9,166 nt of DNA from JBKPCD01 sp046727175 (lineage in GTDB: Bacteria; Acidobacteriota; Vicinamibacteria; Vicinamibacterales; 2-12-FULL-66-21). The stretch spans positions 1 to 9,166 of the forward strand of contig JBKPCD010000213.1 of the NCBI GenBank assembly GCA_046727175.1, given 5' to 3'. This document shows, one piece after another, positions 1-5,043 of the stretch; the stretch's first letter is position 1, and the number at the start of each line of letters is the position of its first letter. The notes beneath the pieces are model-generated. The model was not told where the DNA came from, made no database searches, and saw nothing but the letters and a program-made list of their open reading frames with translations. The translations under genes were made by a program, and so were the position numbers.

Positions 1-53
1 ACATCTACACATTGACACATTCGTCGGCAGCGTCAGATGTGTATAAGAGACAG
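1..53 (+). other. Illumina Nextera/P5 adapter remnant (artefact)
   Basis: This is library adapter, not genomic DNA. Bases 35-53 are exactly the Tn5 mosaic end (AGATGTGTATAAGAGACAG), and 21-34 are the Nextera read-1 overhang TCGTCGGCAGCGTC. Bases 1-10 match the end of the P5 flow-cell oligo with one mismatch (C for G at base 2), and 11-20 (ATTGACACAT) sit exactly where a 10-nt i5 index belongs. The order P5, index, read-1 primer, mosaic end is the standard one, so base 54 is the first base of the insert. It should be trimmed before deposition or searching. Confidence 0.98.
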
Positions 54-116
54 GCTATCTCAATGACGCGCAGGTTTAGATTCAACAAAAATCGAGGTAA
101 CACGCTAACCCATTGA
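54..116 (+). CDS. possible 3' end of a truncated upstream gene
   Basis: Read from base 54, one frame is open for 20 codons and ends in two consecutive TGA stops (114-119). The peptide is basic and aromatic-rich (around MTRRFRFNKNRGNTL). The 5' part is lost at the fragment edge. The only support is the open frame, the double stop and the heptamer repeat that follows about 3 bases later, as at other gene ends in this window. No family can be assigned. It may simply be intergenic sequence. Confidence 0.18.
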   Translation, partial: AISMTRRFRFNKNRGNTLTH

Positions 117-121
117 TGAAA

Positions 122-183
122 GATGGCTTTTGCACGCCAAGAGCCGAGAGCCGTGAGCCAAGAGCCTTTCACGGAGAGCCATC
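122..183. repeat. heptamer repeat array (AAGAGCC-type)
   Basis: Four perfectly phased 7-mers run from 139 to 166 (AAGAGCC, GAGAGCC, GTGAGCC, AAGAGCC). After one divergent unit (167-173) a fifth follows in the same register (GAGAGCC, 174-180). The edges are inverted: GATGGCT at 122-128 and AGCCATC at 177-183. The complement of the unit is GGCTYNN, the same family as the array at 2854-3001, which also ends in AGCCATC. No coding capacity is evident. It sits upstream of the GAF-ATPase gene and may be the 3' flank of the truncated gene before it. Confidence 0.75.
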
Positions 184-224
184 ACACGTAGTAGAGTATC
201 CGCATGCACCGGAGTGCTGTGGCC

Positions 225-1256
225 ATGGACGAATCGGCGCGTCTGGAAGCCCTTCGCAAGTACCGCATCCTCGACACGCAACCGGAGCAGTCGTTCGACG
301 ATCTGACCCTGCTCGCGTCGCACATCTGCGAGACGCCGTACGCGCTTATCACGCTCATCGACGCCAGCCGTCAATGGTTCAAGTCGCGCGTCGGCATCGA
401 CGCGAGCGAAACGCCGCGGAGCGTCGCGTTCTGCGCGCACGCGATTCAGCAGCAGAACTTGTTTATCGTTGCCGACGCGCATACCGATGATCGCTTTCGT
501 GACAATCCGATGGTGACGGGCGCGCCGCACTTCCGTTTTTACGCGGGCGCGCCGCTCGTGACGGCCGAAGGGCATGCGCTCGGCACGCTCTGCGTCGCGG
601 ATACGGTCCCTCGCACGCTGACGCCCCCGCAGGTCGAAGCACTGCAGGCCTTGGGCCGGCAGACGCTCGCGCAGCTCGAGCTGCGGCGCAATATCCACGA
701 GCTCTCGTCGGCGCTGACCGAGCGTGATCGCGCCGAACAGGCGCAGAGGCAGCTGGTCAGCGAGCTCCAGAACGCGCTCGCGAGCGTCAACAAACTGAGC
801 GCGCTGATGCCGTTCTGCTCGACGTGTCAGTTCAACATGGTCATCGCCGCGGACCCCCAGGCGATTCCCCCCGTGGTCGACGGCGTCACGCAGATGCTCC
901 AGGGACGCCACTGGGACGATCAGAAGGTCATGGAAGTCGAGCTCGCGCTGCAGGAGGCGCTTACGAACGCGATCCGCCACGGGTGCGGCAACGATCCGGC
1001 GAGATATCTGCAGTGTTGCGTGGCCGTCCAGGAGCCGAACGAGGTCACCATCGTCGTGCGCGATCCCGGATCGGGATTCGACGCCGCGTCGGTTGCGGAT
1101 CCGCTGGCGCCCGAGAACGTCCTCAAGCCTGGCGGTCGCGGGATATTCCTGATCAATCAGCTGATGGACGAAGTGGCGTTCAAGGACGGCGGGCGCGAAT
1201 TACAGATGCGGAAGCGTCGGGACAGACCACCGCAGCACCAATCTAATTGCGAATGA
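225..1256 (+). CDS. GAF sensor domain fused to RsbW-type ATPase (anti-sigma/serine kinase-like)
   Basis: A cytoplasmic signalling protein of 343 aa, probably an RsbW-like protein kinase/anti-sigma regulator controlled by a ligand- or redox-sensing GAF domain. From the chosen start, residues about 14-150 form the GAF domain (FCAHAI, RFYAGAPL, LGTLCVAD are typical). Residues about 150-195 are a charged coiled coil, followed by a CSTC motif (C198, C201) within LMPFCSTCQFNM. The C-terminal HATPase has an N box with N248 (ELALQEALTNAIRHG), a G1 box DPGSGFD (280-286) and a G2 box GGRGIFLINQLMDEV (from 303). There is no HisKA/dimerisation histidine and no receiver, which argues against an ordinary histidine kinase. 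The start at 225 is preferred over the ATG at 204 because GGAG (211-214) lies 10 nt upstream and MDESARLEALRKYRILDT is the usual start of this GAF type. The target sigma factor or antagonist is not in the window. The last codons and the TGA lie inside a heptamer array. Confidence 0.85.
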   Translation: MDESARLEALRKYRILDTQPEQSFDDLTLLASHICETPYALITLIDASRQWFKSRVGIDASETPRSVAFCAHAIQQQNLFIVADAHTDDRFRDNPMVTGAPHFRFYAGAPLVTAEGHALGTLCVADTVPRTLTPPQVEALQALGRQTLAQLELRRNIHELSSALTERDRAEQAQRQLVSELQNALASVNKLSALMPFCSTCQFNMVIAADPQAIPPVVDGVTQMLQGRHWDDQKVMEVELALQEALTNAIRHGCGNDPARYLQCCVAVQEPNEVTIVVRDPGSGFDAASVADPLAPENVLKPGGRGIFLINQLMDEVAFKDGGRELQMRKRRDRPPQHQSNCE

Positions 1257-1347
1257 TGAATTGTGAATCTAGCCGCCTTCGGGCAAGTCATCCGTACGGA
1301 CGGTTTCAGCCTGGAATTCTCAATTCACAGTTCACCACTCACAATTG
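1243..1347. repeat. heptamer array pair in inverted arms (GAATTGT-type), convergent intergenic
   Basis: The left arm (1243-1270) reads as 7-mers CTAATTG, CGAATGA, TGAATTG, TGAATCT. The right arm (1313-1347) reads GGAATTC, TCAATTC, ACAGTTC, ACCACTC, ACAATTG. The arms are complementary in type: 1257-1270 against 1314-1327 match at 11 of 14 positions. The 42-nt spacer (1271-1312) contains a perfect 10-bp palindrome TCCGTACGGA (1291-1300). It lies between two convergent genes, so it could act as a bidirectional transcription end, although neither arm has a clear T-run. The left arm overlaps the last codons and the stop of the GAF-ATPase gene. Confidence 0.75.
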
Positions 1348-1372
1348 ACGCGTTCGTCAACTGCCGCCATTT

Positions 1373-1780
1373 TCAACGCTTTGACACGCGCATCGACGTC
1401 ACGCAGTCGTTGAAGCTGCCGTCGCACGGACCGTATCGCCGCCTCAGGTCCAGGATGTCTTCCGTCGTGCCCAGCGATGGACCCCTGAAATCGCGATCCT
1501 TGTAAAGCGTCACCTGCCATCCCGGAAGCACGCGCACCGACGAGATGCAATCGTTCCAGGTCGCCGTGGATCCGTTCTCATCGCCCACGACGCAAGGTCC
1601 CTCTACGTTTTGGAGATTGGGAACGTCCTGGTTGATTTGCTGCGAGGTGCCGACGAAGTTCGCGTGGATGTAGACGATCACGCCCTCATCCGGCGGCGTC
1701 GGCCCGATCGGCTCCTGGCCTTCGCACGCGGCGAACAGGACCGCAACGCTTCCAATCGCGAGACGGCGCACGGGAGACAT
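1373..1780 (-). CDS. secreted beta/gamma-crystallin-like protein, probable lipoprotein
   Basis: A 135-aa exported protein, probably Ca2+-binding. The N-terminus has basic residues (R5, R6), a hydrophobic stretch (7-18) and FAAC at 16-19, a slightly atypical lipobox (F rather than L at -3), then a short Pro-rich linker. Residues about 33-133 fit a two-motif beta/gamma-crystallin fold: YIHANFVG (37-44) and LYKDRDFRGPS (92-102) are Greek-key strand signatures. Each half ends in the crystallin Ca2+ signature [ND][ND]xx[ST]S, NDCISS (76-81) and NDCVTS (124-129). Four cysteines (63, 78, 119, 126) lie around these motifs and could form two local disulfides, consistent with export. The start has a strong site, GAGGAG at 1786-1791, 5 nt upstream. 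Such folds also occur in peptidase inhibitor family I36-like proteins. The actual role is unknown. Confidence 0.75.
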   Translation of the reverse strand: MSPVRRLAIGSVAVLFAACEGQEPIGPTPPDEGVIVYIHANFVGTSQQINQDVPNLQNVEGPCVVGDENGSTATWNDCISSVRVLPGWQVTLYKDRDFRGPSLGTTEDILDLRRRYGPCDGSFNDCVTSMRVSKR

Positions 1781-1818
1781 TTCGGCTCCTCAGTGCAGGC
1801 CTGGCGTGAGCAGCTTAC

Positions 1819-1847
1819 ATGATACGGCTGGGAATTCTCCCGGGAGA
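1819..1847 (-). promoter_or_regulatory. candidate promoter/operator of the crystallin-like gene
   Basis: A perfect 12-bp palindrome, TCTCCCGGGAGA, occupies 1836-1847. On the minus strand it is followed 11 nt later by TATCAT (1824-1819), a reasonable -10 element, so the palindrome would cover the -35 region where a dimeric regulator could act. No good -35 hexamer is seen. The site is 39-67 nt upstream of the start codon at 1780. It could be a chance GC palindrome. Confidence 0.3.
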
Positions 1848-1870
1848 GGCCGGAGCGCATGGAACGAACG

Positions 1871-1947
1871 CGTTCACCCGAGAGTCACGAAGCACACGCA
1901 GAAAATATCATGTTTTCTCCGTGAACGCCGTGACTCCGCGGTGAACG
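1871..1947. repeat. long imperfect hairpin, intergenic
   Basis: The outer arms 1871-1889 and 1929-1947 are complementary at 16 of 19 positions. The inner arms 1895-1905 and 1913-1923 match at 10 of 11 around a 7-nt loop (1906-1912). The sequence is built from diverged CTCCGTGA/TCACGNAG-like units of about 8-11 nt, not from heptamers. It begins about 30 nt after the stop of the membrane protein gene at 1977 and could terminate or stabilise that leftward transcript. There is no canonical T-tract after the outer stem. The rest of the 195-nt gap holds only the promoter candidate described separately. Confidence 0.6.
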
Positions 1948-1976
1948 CTTTCCCCATGACCTCCGTCTCTCTGCGA

Positions 1977-2402
1977 TCAGGTCCGGTCGTAATCGGGGAC
2001 CCAGTTCCGAATAGCGCGCTTGATCTCGTCCGGCTTCATCGACTCGCGCGAGGCGCGTTCGAGCAGCTCCGGCAGCTCCTCTTCCGACGCGAACCGCAAC
2101 GCGGCAATCCGTTTGTTATCGAGCTTCGCGAGGAGCCGCTGCTGTTCGGGACTGAGGAGCGTCGCGCAGCGGACTTTCATCTCCAGCTTGATGATTCGAT
2201 CCTGCAGTCGCGTGATGTAGGTGCGGCTGATCGACAGCAGGACGAGAACCGAGGCTATCAGCCCTCCAAAAGCCAGCGCGAGATTCCATCCTCCGCCCGA
2301 GCGGACCGCGCCGACGAACCCGACGACGGCAATTCCCACGAAGAGGAAGCCGACCGTCGTCGCGATCGGCCGATGGGCGTGATTCTCGTAGCTCTGTGCC
2401 AC
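1977..2402 (-). CDS. DUF6526-like two-helix membrane protein
   Basis: A 141-aa inner-membrane protein of unknown function. It has two hydrophobic helices, about residues 13-33 and 39-58, with the connecting loop rich in Gly. A cytoplasmic tail follows, with a coiled-coil-like stretch (RLQDRIIKLEMKVR) and a conserved-looking segment (IAALRFASEEELPELL, then IKRAIRNW). The two-TM plus QDR..RLE plus LRFAS-EELP arrangement matches what I recall of DUF6526 proteins, sometimes mislabelled as ABC permeases. The start is GTG at 2402: it is the only usable start, as no internal Met precedes the helices, and it lies 7 nt after the ferredoxin stop. No good Shine-Dalgarno is seen, so translation is probably coupled to the upstream gene. 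Confidence 0.75.
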   Translation of the reverse strand: MAQSYENHAHRPIATTVGFLFVGIAVVGFVGAVRSGGGWNLALAFGGLIASVLVLLSISRTYITRLQDRIIKLEMKVRCATLLSPEQQRLLAKLDNKRIAALRFASEEELPELLERASRESMKPDEIKRAIRNWVPDYDRT

Positions 2403-2409
2403 GGTGGCG

Positions 2410-2778
2410 TTACGCGTGAGCCGACTGACGATCCTTCGGGTCGAGCGCCATCAGCTCGGCGTGGGCTTCGACGTGTGCTTTGACGATTGCTTCCGCACGC
2501 GCCATCGCCTCGGGATCGCCGCTGCGGTACACGTCATTGGCGGCAATCAGGTCCTTCTGGTTCGAGGGCGTCGCATCGTGACTGTCGTAGATCGCCGTCA
2601 CCGGGCACGCGGGCACGCAGGCGCCGCAATCGATGCACTCCTCCGGATGGATGTAGAGCATCGTCATCGCCTCGAACTCGGGCTCGTCCTTGCGGGGGTG
2701 AATGCAGTCGACCGGACACACATCCACGCAGGAGCTGTCTTTCGTCCCGATGCACGGATCAGTGATGACGAACGGCAT
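2410..2778 (-). CDS. fdxA: 7Fe-type [3Fe-4S][4Fe-4S] ferredoxin
   Basis: A soluble 122-aa electron carrier. Cysteines are at 9, 17, 21, 25 (CIGTKDSSCVDVCPVDC) and 48, 51, 54, 58 (CIDCGACVPACP). By comparison with Azotobacter ferredoxin I, C9, C17 and C58 would hold the [3Fe-4S] cluster, C21, C48, C51 and C54 the [4Fe-4S] cluster, and C25 would be free. Position 12 is Thr instead of a second Cys, as in actinobacterial CIGTKD ferredoxins. Between the two cysteine groups there are about 8 more residues than in short FdxA. A charged, Ala/His-rich helical tail (about 85-122) contains no further cysteines. The ATG at 2778 is supported by GGAGG (2788-2792), 9 nt upstream. It is the first gene of a two-gene unit with the membrane protein at 1977-2402. 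The redox partner is not shown by the window. Confidence 0.9.
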   Translation of the reverse strand: MPFVITDPCIGTKDSSCVDVCPVDCIHPRKDEPEFEAMTMLYIHPEECIDCGACVPACPVTAIYDSHDATPSNQKDLIAANDVYRSGDPEAMARAEAIVKAHVEAHAELMALDPKDRQSAHA

Positions 2779-2792
2779 TTCCTAAAACCTCC

Positions 2793-2808
2793 AACGCGGA
2801 TCGTATCA
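2793..2808 (-). promoter_or_regulatory. candidate extended -10 promoter of the ferredoxin gene
   Basis: On the minus strand, TGATACGAT (2808-2800) resembles an extended -10 element (TGnTAnnnT). Transcription would begin near 2793, giving a leader of about 15 nt in which GGAGG is at the extreme 5' end. No -35 consensus is present: that region is occupied by the GGGG-rich heptamer array at 2809-2837. Support is motif resemblance only. Confidence 0.3.
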
Positions 2809-2837
2809 GGGTTCGGGGGTCCGGGGATCCGGGGCTC
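2809..2837. repeat. short GC-rich heptamer array (GGGNNCN)
   Basis: Four units in strict 7-nt register (GGTTCGG, GGGTCCG, GGGATCC, GGGGCTC from 2810) form a 28-nt array directly upstream of the ferredoxin promoter candidate. Its unit differs from those of the other arrays in the window, but the period is the same. It includes internal self-complementary GGATCC/GGACCC pieces. Confidence 0.6.
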
Positions 2838-2853
2838 GTCAGGCGAGGGAACA

Positions 2854-3001
2854 GGCTTTGGCTCATGGATTTCGGCTTTGGGCCTTGTCAAACGAACGTG
2901 CAGACCCGACGGGATGACGACGCGTGAACGAAGCCACTCACAAGGGTAAACCGTCGCCTCCGCAGAGCAGGCCCAAAGCCCAAAGCCTTGAGCCGAAAGC
3001 C
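2854..3001. repeat. heptamer array pair in inverted arms (GGCTTTN-type)
   Basis: The left arm 2854-2885 and right arm 2969-3001 are reverse complements over about 33 positions with three mismatches and one gap, around an 83-nt spacer. The right arm resolves into exact heptamers: CAAAGCC (2974-2980 and 2981-2987), TTGAGCC (2988-2994), GAAAGCC (2995-3001). The complement GGCTTTS is the same family as the array at 122-183, including the trailing ATC. It ends 15 nt beyond the stop of the GGT gene, so the stem would be in the 3' UTR of that leftward transcript. I see no gene in 2779-3016 and nothing recognisable in the spacer. Confidence 0.8.
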
Positions 3002-3016
3002 ATCTTGTCGGGTCCA

Positions 3017-4978
3017 TCAGTACGCGAACGCATAGCAGTCCCGCCGCGGATCAGCTCCCGCAAACCGGTTACCCGTCCGCGGATCGATCATGGCTGCGGT
3101 TGCGCATCCGGAGATCGACGCTGGCGCCACCGTCCGGACATTGTGTCCTCGCGCCCGCAGCTCTTTTACGACGTCTTCCGACACGCCCGCCTCGACGTCG
3201 AGGCGATTCAGATCGATGGGGTGGGGCCAGAACGAGGCGAGGAAGTGAAACGTCTGGACACGCGGCCACTCGAACGCGGTGTGCAGGTTCGGATACCACT
3301 TGTCCTGGAATTCGAGCACGTTGAGCAGCGCCTGCAGAATCGTCTGCTCCTGATTGTCGCCGCCGGGAGTGCCAATTGCGAGCAAGGGCTCGCCACTACG
3401 AAGGACGATGCTGGGCGTCAGCGTGTATCGAGGTCGCGAGCGCGGGCGCAGCTGCGCGGCGCGCGACCTGTCCAGCCAGAACTGCTCGCCTCGCGTCGAG
3501 AGCGCAATTCCGGTGTTTCCCAGGATGACGCCGCCGCTGATCCAACCGCCGCTTGGCGTGGCGTCGAAAACGTTGCCGTCCTTGTCGATTACCGAGATGT
3601 GCGTCGTGTCCTTCAGGCTGGGGTCCCCGGCGCGCGTTTTCTGCGCGCTGGGGCGGAGGCTGGGGTCCCCGGCGCGCGTTTTCTGCGCGCTGGGGCGGAG
3701 GCTGGGGTCCCCGGCGCGCGTTTTCTGCGCGCTGGGGTGGAGGCTGGGATCCGTCGTCGCATGTTCCTGCGGCTCCATCGTCGGCGTATTGCGGCCCGCG
3801 ACCCAGAACGGCCATTCGCGTACTTCCGGATCGAACGGCAGCGGATCGCCAGCGACCTGTGTCGGCATTGCGCGGTGCAGATCGATCTGCGCGGCGCGCG
3901 ATTTTGCGTACTCCTTCGACAGGAGCCCCTTGGCCGGCACGTTCACGAACGCAGGATCGGCGTAGTAGCTGTCCCGGTCTGCGTACGCGAGCTTCAGCGA
4001 TTCGACGAGCACGTGCAGATAGTCGGCGCTGTTGTGACCGAGCTTTTGGAGATCGAAATTCTCCAGGATATTGAGCGCTTGGAGGAGCGCAGGCCCCTGA
4101 CTGTTGAACGATTGCTTGTAGATGGTGTAGCCGCGGTATGTCGTCGAGGCCGGCTCCTCGACCCGGGCGAAGAACTCCGCGAAGTCGCTCTCGTCGAACG
4201 GCGCACCGTTCTCGCGGAGGAACCGCACCATCTCCCGCGCGATGTCACCCTTGTAGAAGCGGTCGCGTGCCGCGGCGAGCCCCGCTGCCCGGCCCTGGCG
4301 GCGGGCCGATCGCTCCGCCTCCACCATCTTCGTCAGCGTCGCCGCGAAGTCGGTGAGCTTGATCGTCTCCGCGGCTTTGTAGAACGTGCCGTCCGGCTTC
4401 AGCCACACCTTCGTGTTCGTCGACCACTTCTCGATGAAGCCTCGCTCACGCTCGATCGTCGACGCCGTGCGCGGCCGCAACGGGAATCCATCGCGCGCGT
4501 ACTCGATCGCGCGCGCGGCGACCTCTTCGAAGCGCATCGTCCCCCAACGTTCGAGCACCGTGAGCGCCGCGTGAGGCGCACCCGGCACAACGGCGGGATC
4601 GAGGCCTGCGCCGTCCAACGACTTGCCACGCTCGGTGTACCACTCGATCGTCGCACCCTTCGGCGCCCAGCCTTGTCCGACGATTGAAGTGACCTTGCGA
4701 TCGTGCCTGGGATACACGAGGACGAGCCCTTCGCCGCCGAACCCGTACAGATCCTGTTCGACGACGGACCCGACGAGCATCGCGGCGACGCCCGCGTCGA
4801 ACGCATTCCCGCCCTTCTGCAGGATTTCGACTGCGGCCGCAGTCGTGAGCGGATGTCCAGCAGACACGCCGGCATTTCGACCCATGACCGGCGGACGTTG
4901 ATCGGCGATTGGTCTCGCGGGAATCAAGAACACCAATACGAACAGAGCGACGCACACGCTGACCCTGGCGAAAGGCAT
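3017..4978 (-). CDS. ggt: secreted gamma-glutamyltransferase (Ntn hydrolase)
   Basis: A 653-aa exported enzyme that cleaves or transfers gamma-glutamyl groups, for example from glutathione, or a related acylase activity. Residues 1-25 form a signal peptide (hydrophobic core VALFVLVFLIP, possible cleavage after PIA). The large-subunit region shows AGHPLTTAAAVEILQKGGNAFDAGVAA and FGGEGLVLVY. The autoprocessing nucleophile is T458 in KDTTHISVIDKDG. The small subunit (458-653, 196 aa) includes PSGGWISGGVI and GTPGGDNQEQT, whose GGD/NQEQT form resembles acylase-like GGT branches. The protein exceeds the usual ~580 aa mainly because of a tandem repeat just before T458. The ATG at 4978 has AAAGGA (4991-4986) 7 nt upstream. 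It is divergent from the lactate permease with almost no intergenic space. Substrate range cannot be read from sequence. Confidence 0.92.
   Translation of the reverse strand: MPFARVSVCVALFVLVFLIPARPIADQRPPVMGRNAGVSAGHPLTTAAAVEILQKGGNAFDAGVAAMLVGSVVEQDLYGFGGEGLVLVYPRHDRKVTSIVGQGWAPKGATIEWYTERGKSLDGAGLDPAVVPGAPHAALTVLERWGTMRFEEVAARAIEYARDGFPLRPRTASTIERERGFIEKWSTNTKVWLKPDGTFYKAAETIKLTDFAATLTKMVEAERSARRQGRAAGLAAARDRFYKGDIAREMVRFLRENGAPFDESDFAEFFARVEEPASTTYRGYTIYKQSFNSQGPALLQALNILENFDLQKLGHNSADYLHVLVESLKLAYADRDSYYADPAFVNVPAKGLLSKEYAKSRAAQIDLHRAMPTQVAGDPLPFDPEVREWPFWVAGRNTPTMEPQEHATTDPSLHPSAQKTRAGDPSLRPSAQKTRAGDPSLRPSAQKTRAGDPSLKDTTHISVIDKDGNVFDATPSGGWISGGVILGNTGIALSTRGEQFWLDRSRAAQLRPRSRPRYTLTPSIVLRSGEPLLAIGTPGGDNQEQTILQALLNVLEFQDKWYPNLHTAFEWPRVQTFHFLASFWPHPIDLNRLDVEAGVSEDVVKELRARGHNVRTVAPASISGCATAAMIDPRTGNRFAGADPRRDCYAFAY
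3618..3752 (-). repeat. in-frame tandem 42-bp palindromic repeat within ggt
   Basis: Three near-identical 42-bp units (3618-3659, 3660-3701, 3702-3743; one differing base) and a partial fourth copy (3744-3752) keep the ggt frame, encoding 14-residue units DPSLRPSAQKTRAG (first copy with H for R). Each unit contains a hairpin with an 11-bp stem (first unit 3625-3635 with 3643-3653, one G.T pair) and a 7-nt loop. The repeated peptide sits at the end of the GGT large subunit, about two residues before the autocleavage site, where the family is variable and disordered. It resembles REP-type or Rickettsia palindromic elements accepted inside genes. Identity of the copies suggests recent expansion or slippage. 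Confidence 0.9.
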
Positions 4979-5043
4979 GAATGGATCCTTTATCGGCGCA
5001 AAATCTGCCCCAACCGGGGCAATACAGTATGCTGCAGTCGCCG
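4979..5043. promoter_or_regulatory. compact divergent promoter region ggt / lactate permease
   Basis: These 65 bases must contain most of the control signals for both divergent genes. Minus strand: AAAGGA (4991-4986) is the ggt ribosome site. Plus strand: GCCCC-AACC-GGGGC (5007-5020) is a small perfect hairpin upstream of the ATGs at 5029 and 5044. CAGTATGCT (5025-5033) and its complement have weak -10 character. No convincing -35 is seen. The region is closed further if the in-frame ATG at 4981 is used (it has AAGG at 4972-4975), because it would leave only 2 nt between the two start codons. Confidence 0.4.

Noticed and set aside
35..53. Natural Tn5/IS50 end
   Set aside because: It is the engineered mosaic end preceded by Illumina primer and index, so it is a library artefact.
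105..980. 291-codon minus-strand frame over the GAF-ATPase gene
   Set aside because: The composition is Arg-rich, no domain is recognisable, and it is fully explained as the complement of the real gene.
2854..3001. Insertion sequence or MITE
   Set aside because: No transposase and no clear target-site duplication. The arms are explained by tandem heptamers.
3618..3752. CRISPR-like direct repeats
   Set aside because: Units are contiguous without unique spacers and remain in frame within a gene.
2924..4687. 587-codon open frame on the plus strand
   Set aside because: It lies antisense to ggt, whose frame has a signal peptide and catalytic motifs. The product is an Arg-rich composition typical of shadow frames in GC-rich DNA.
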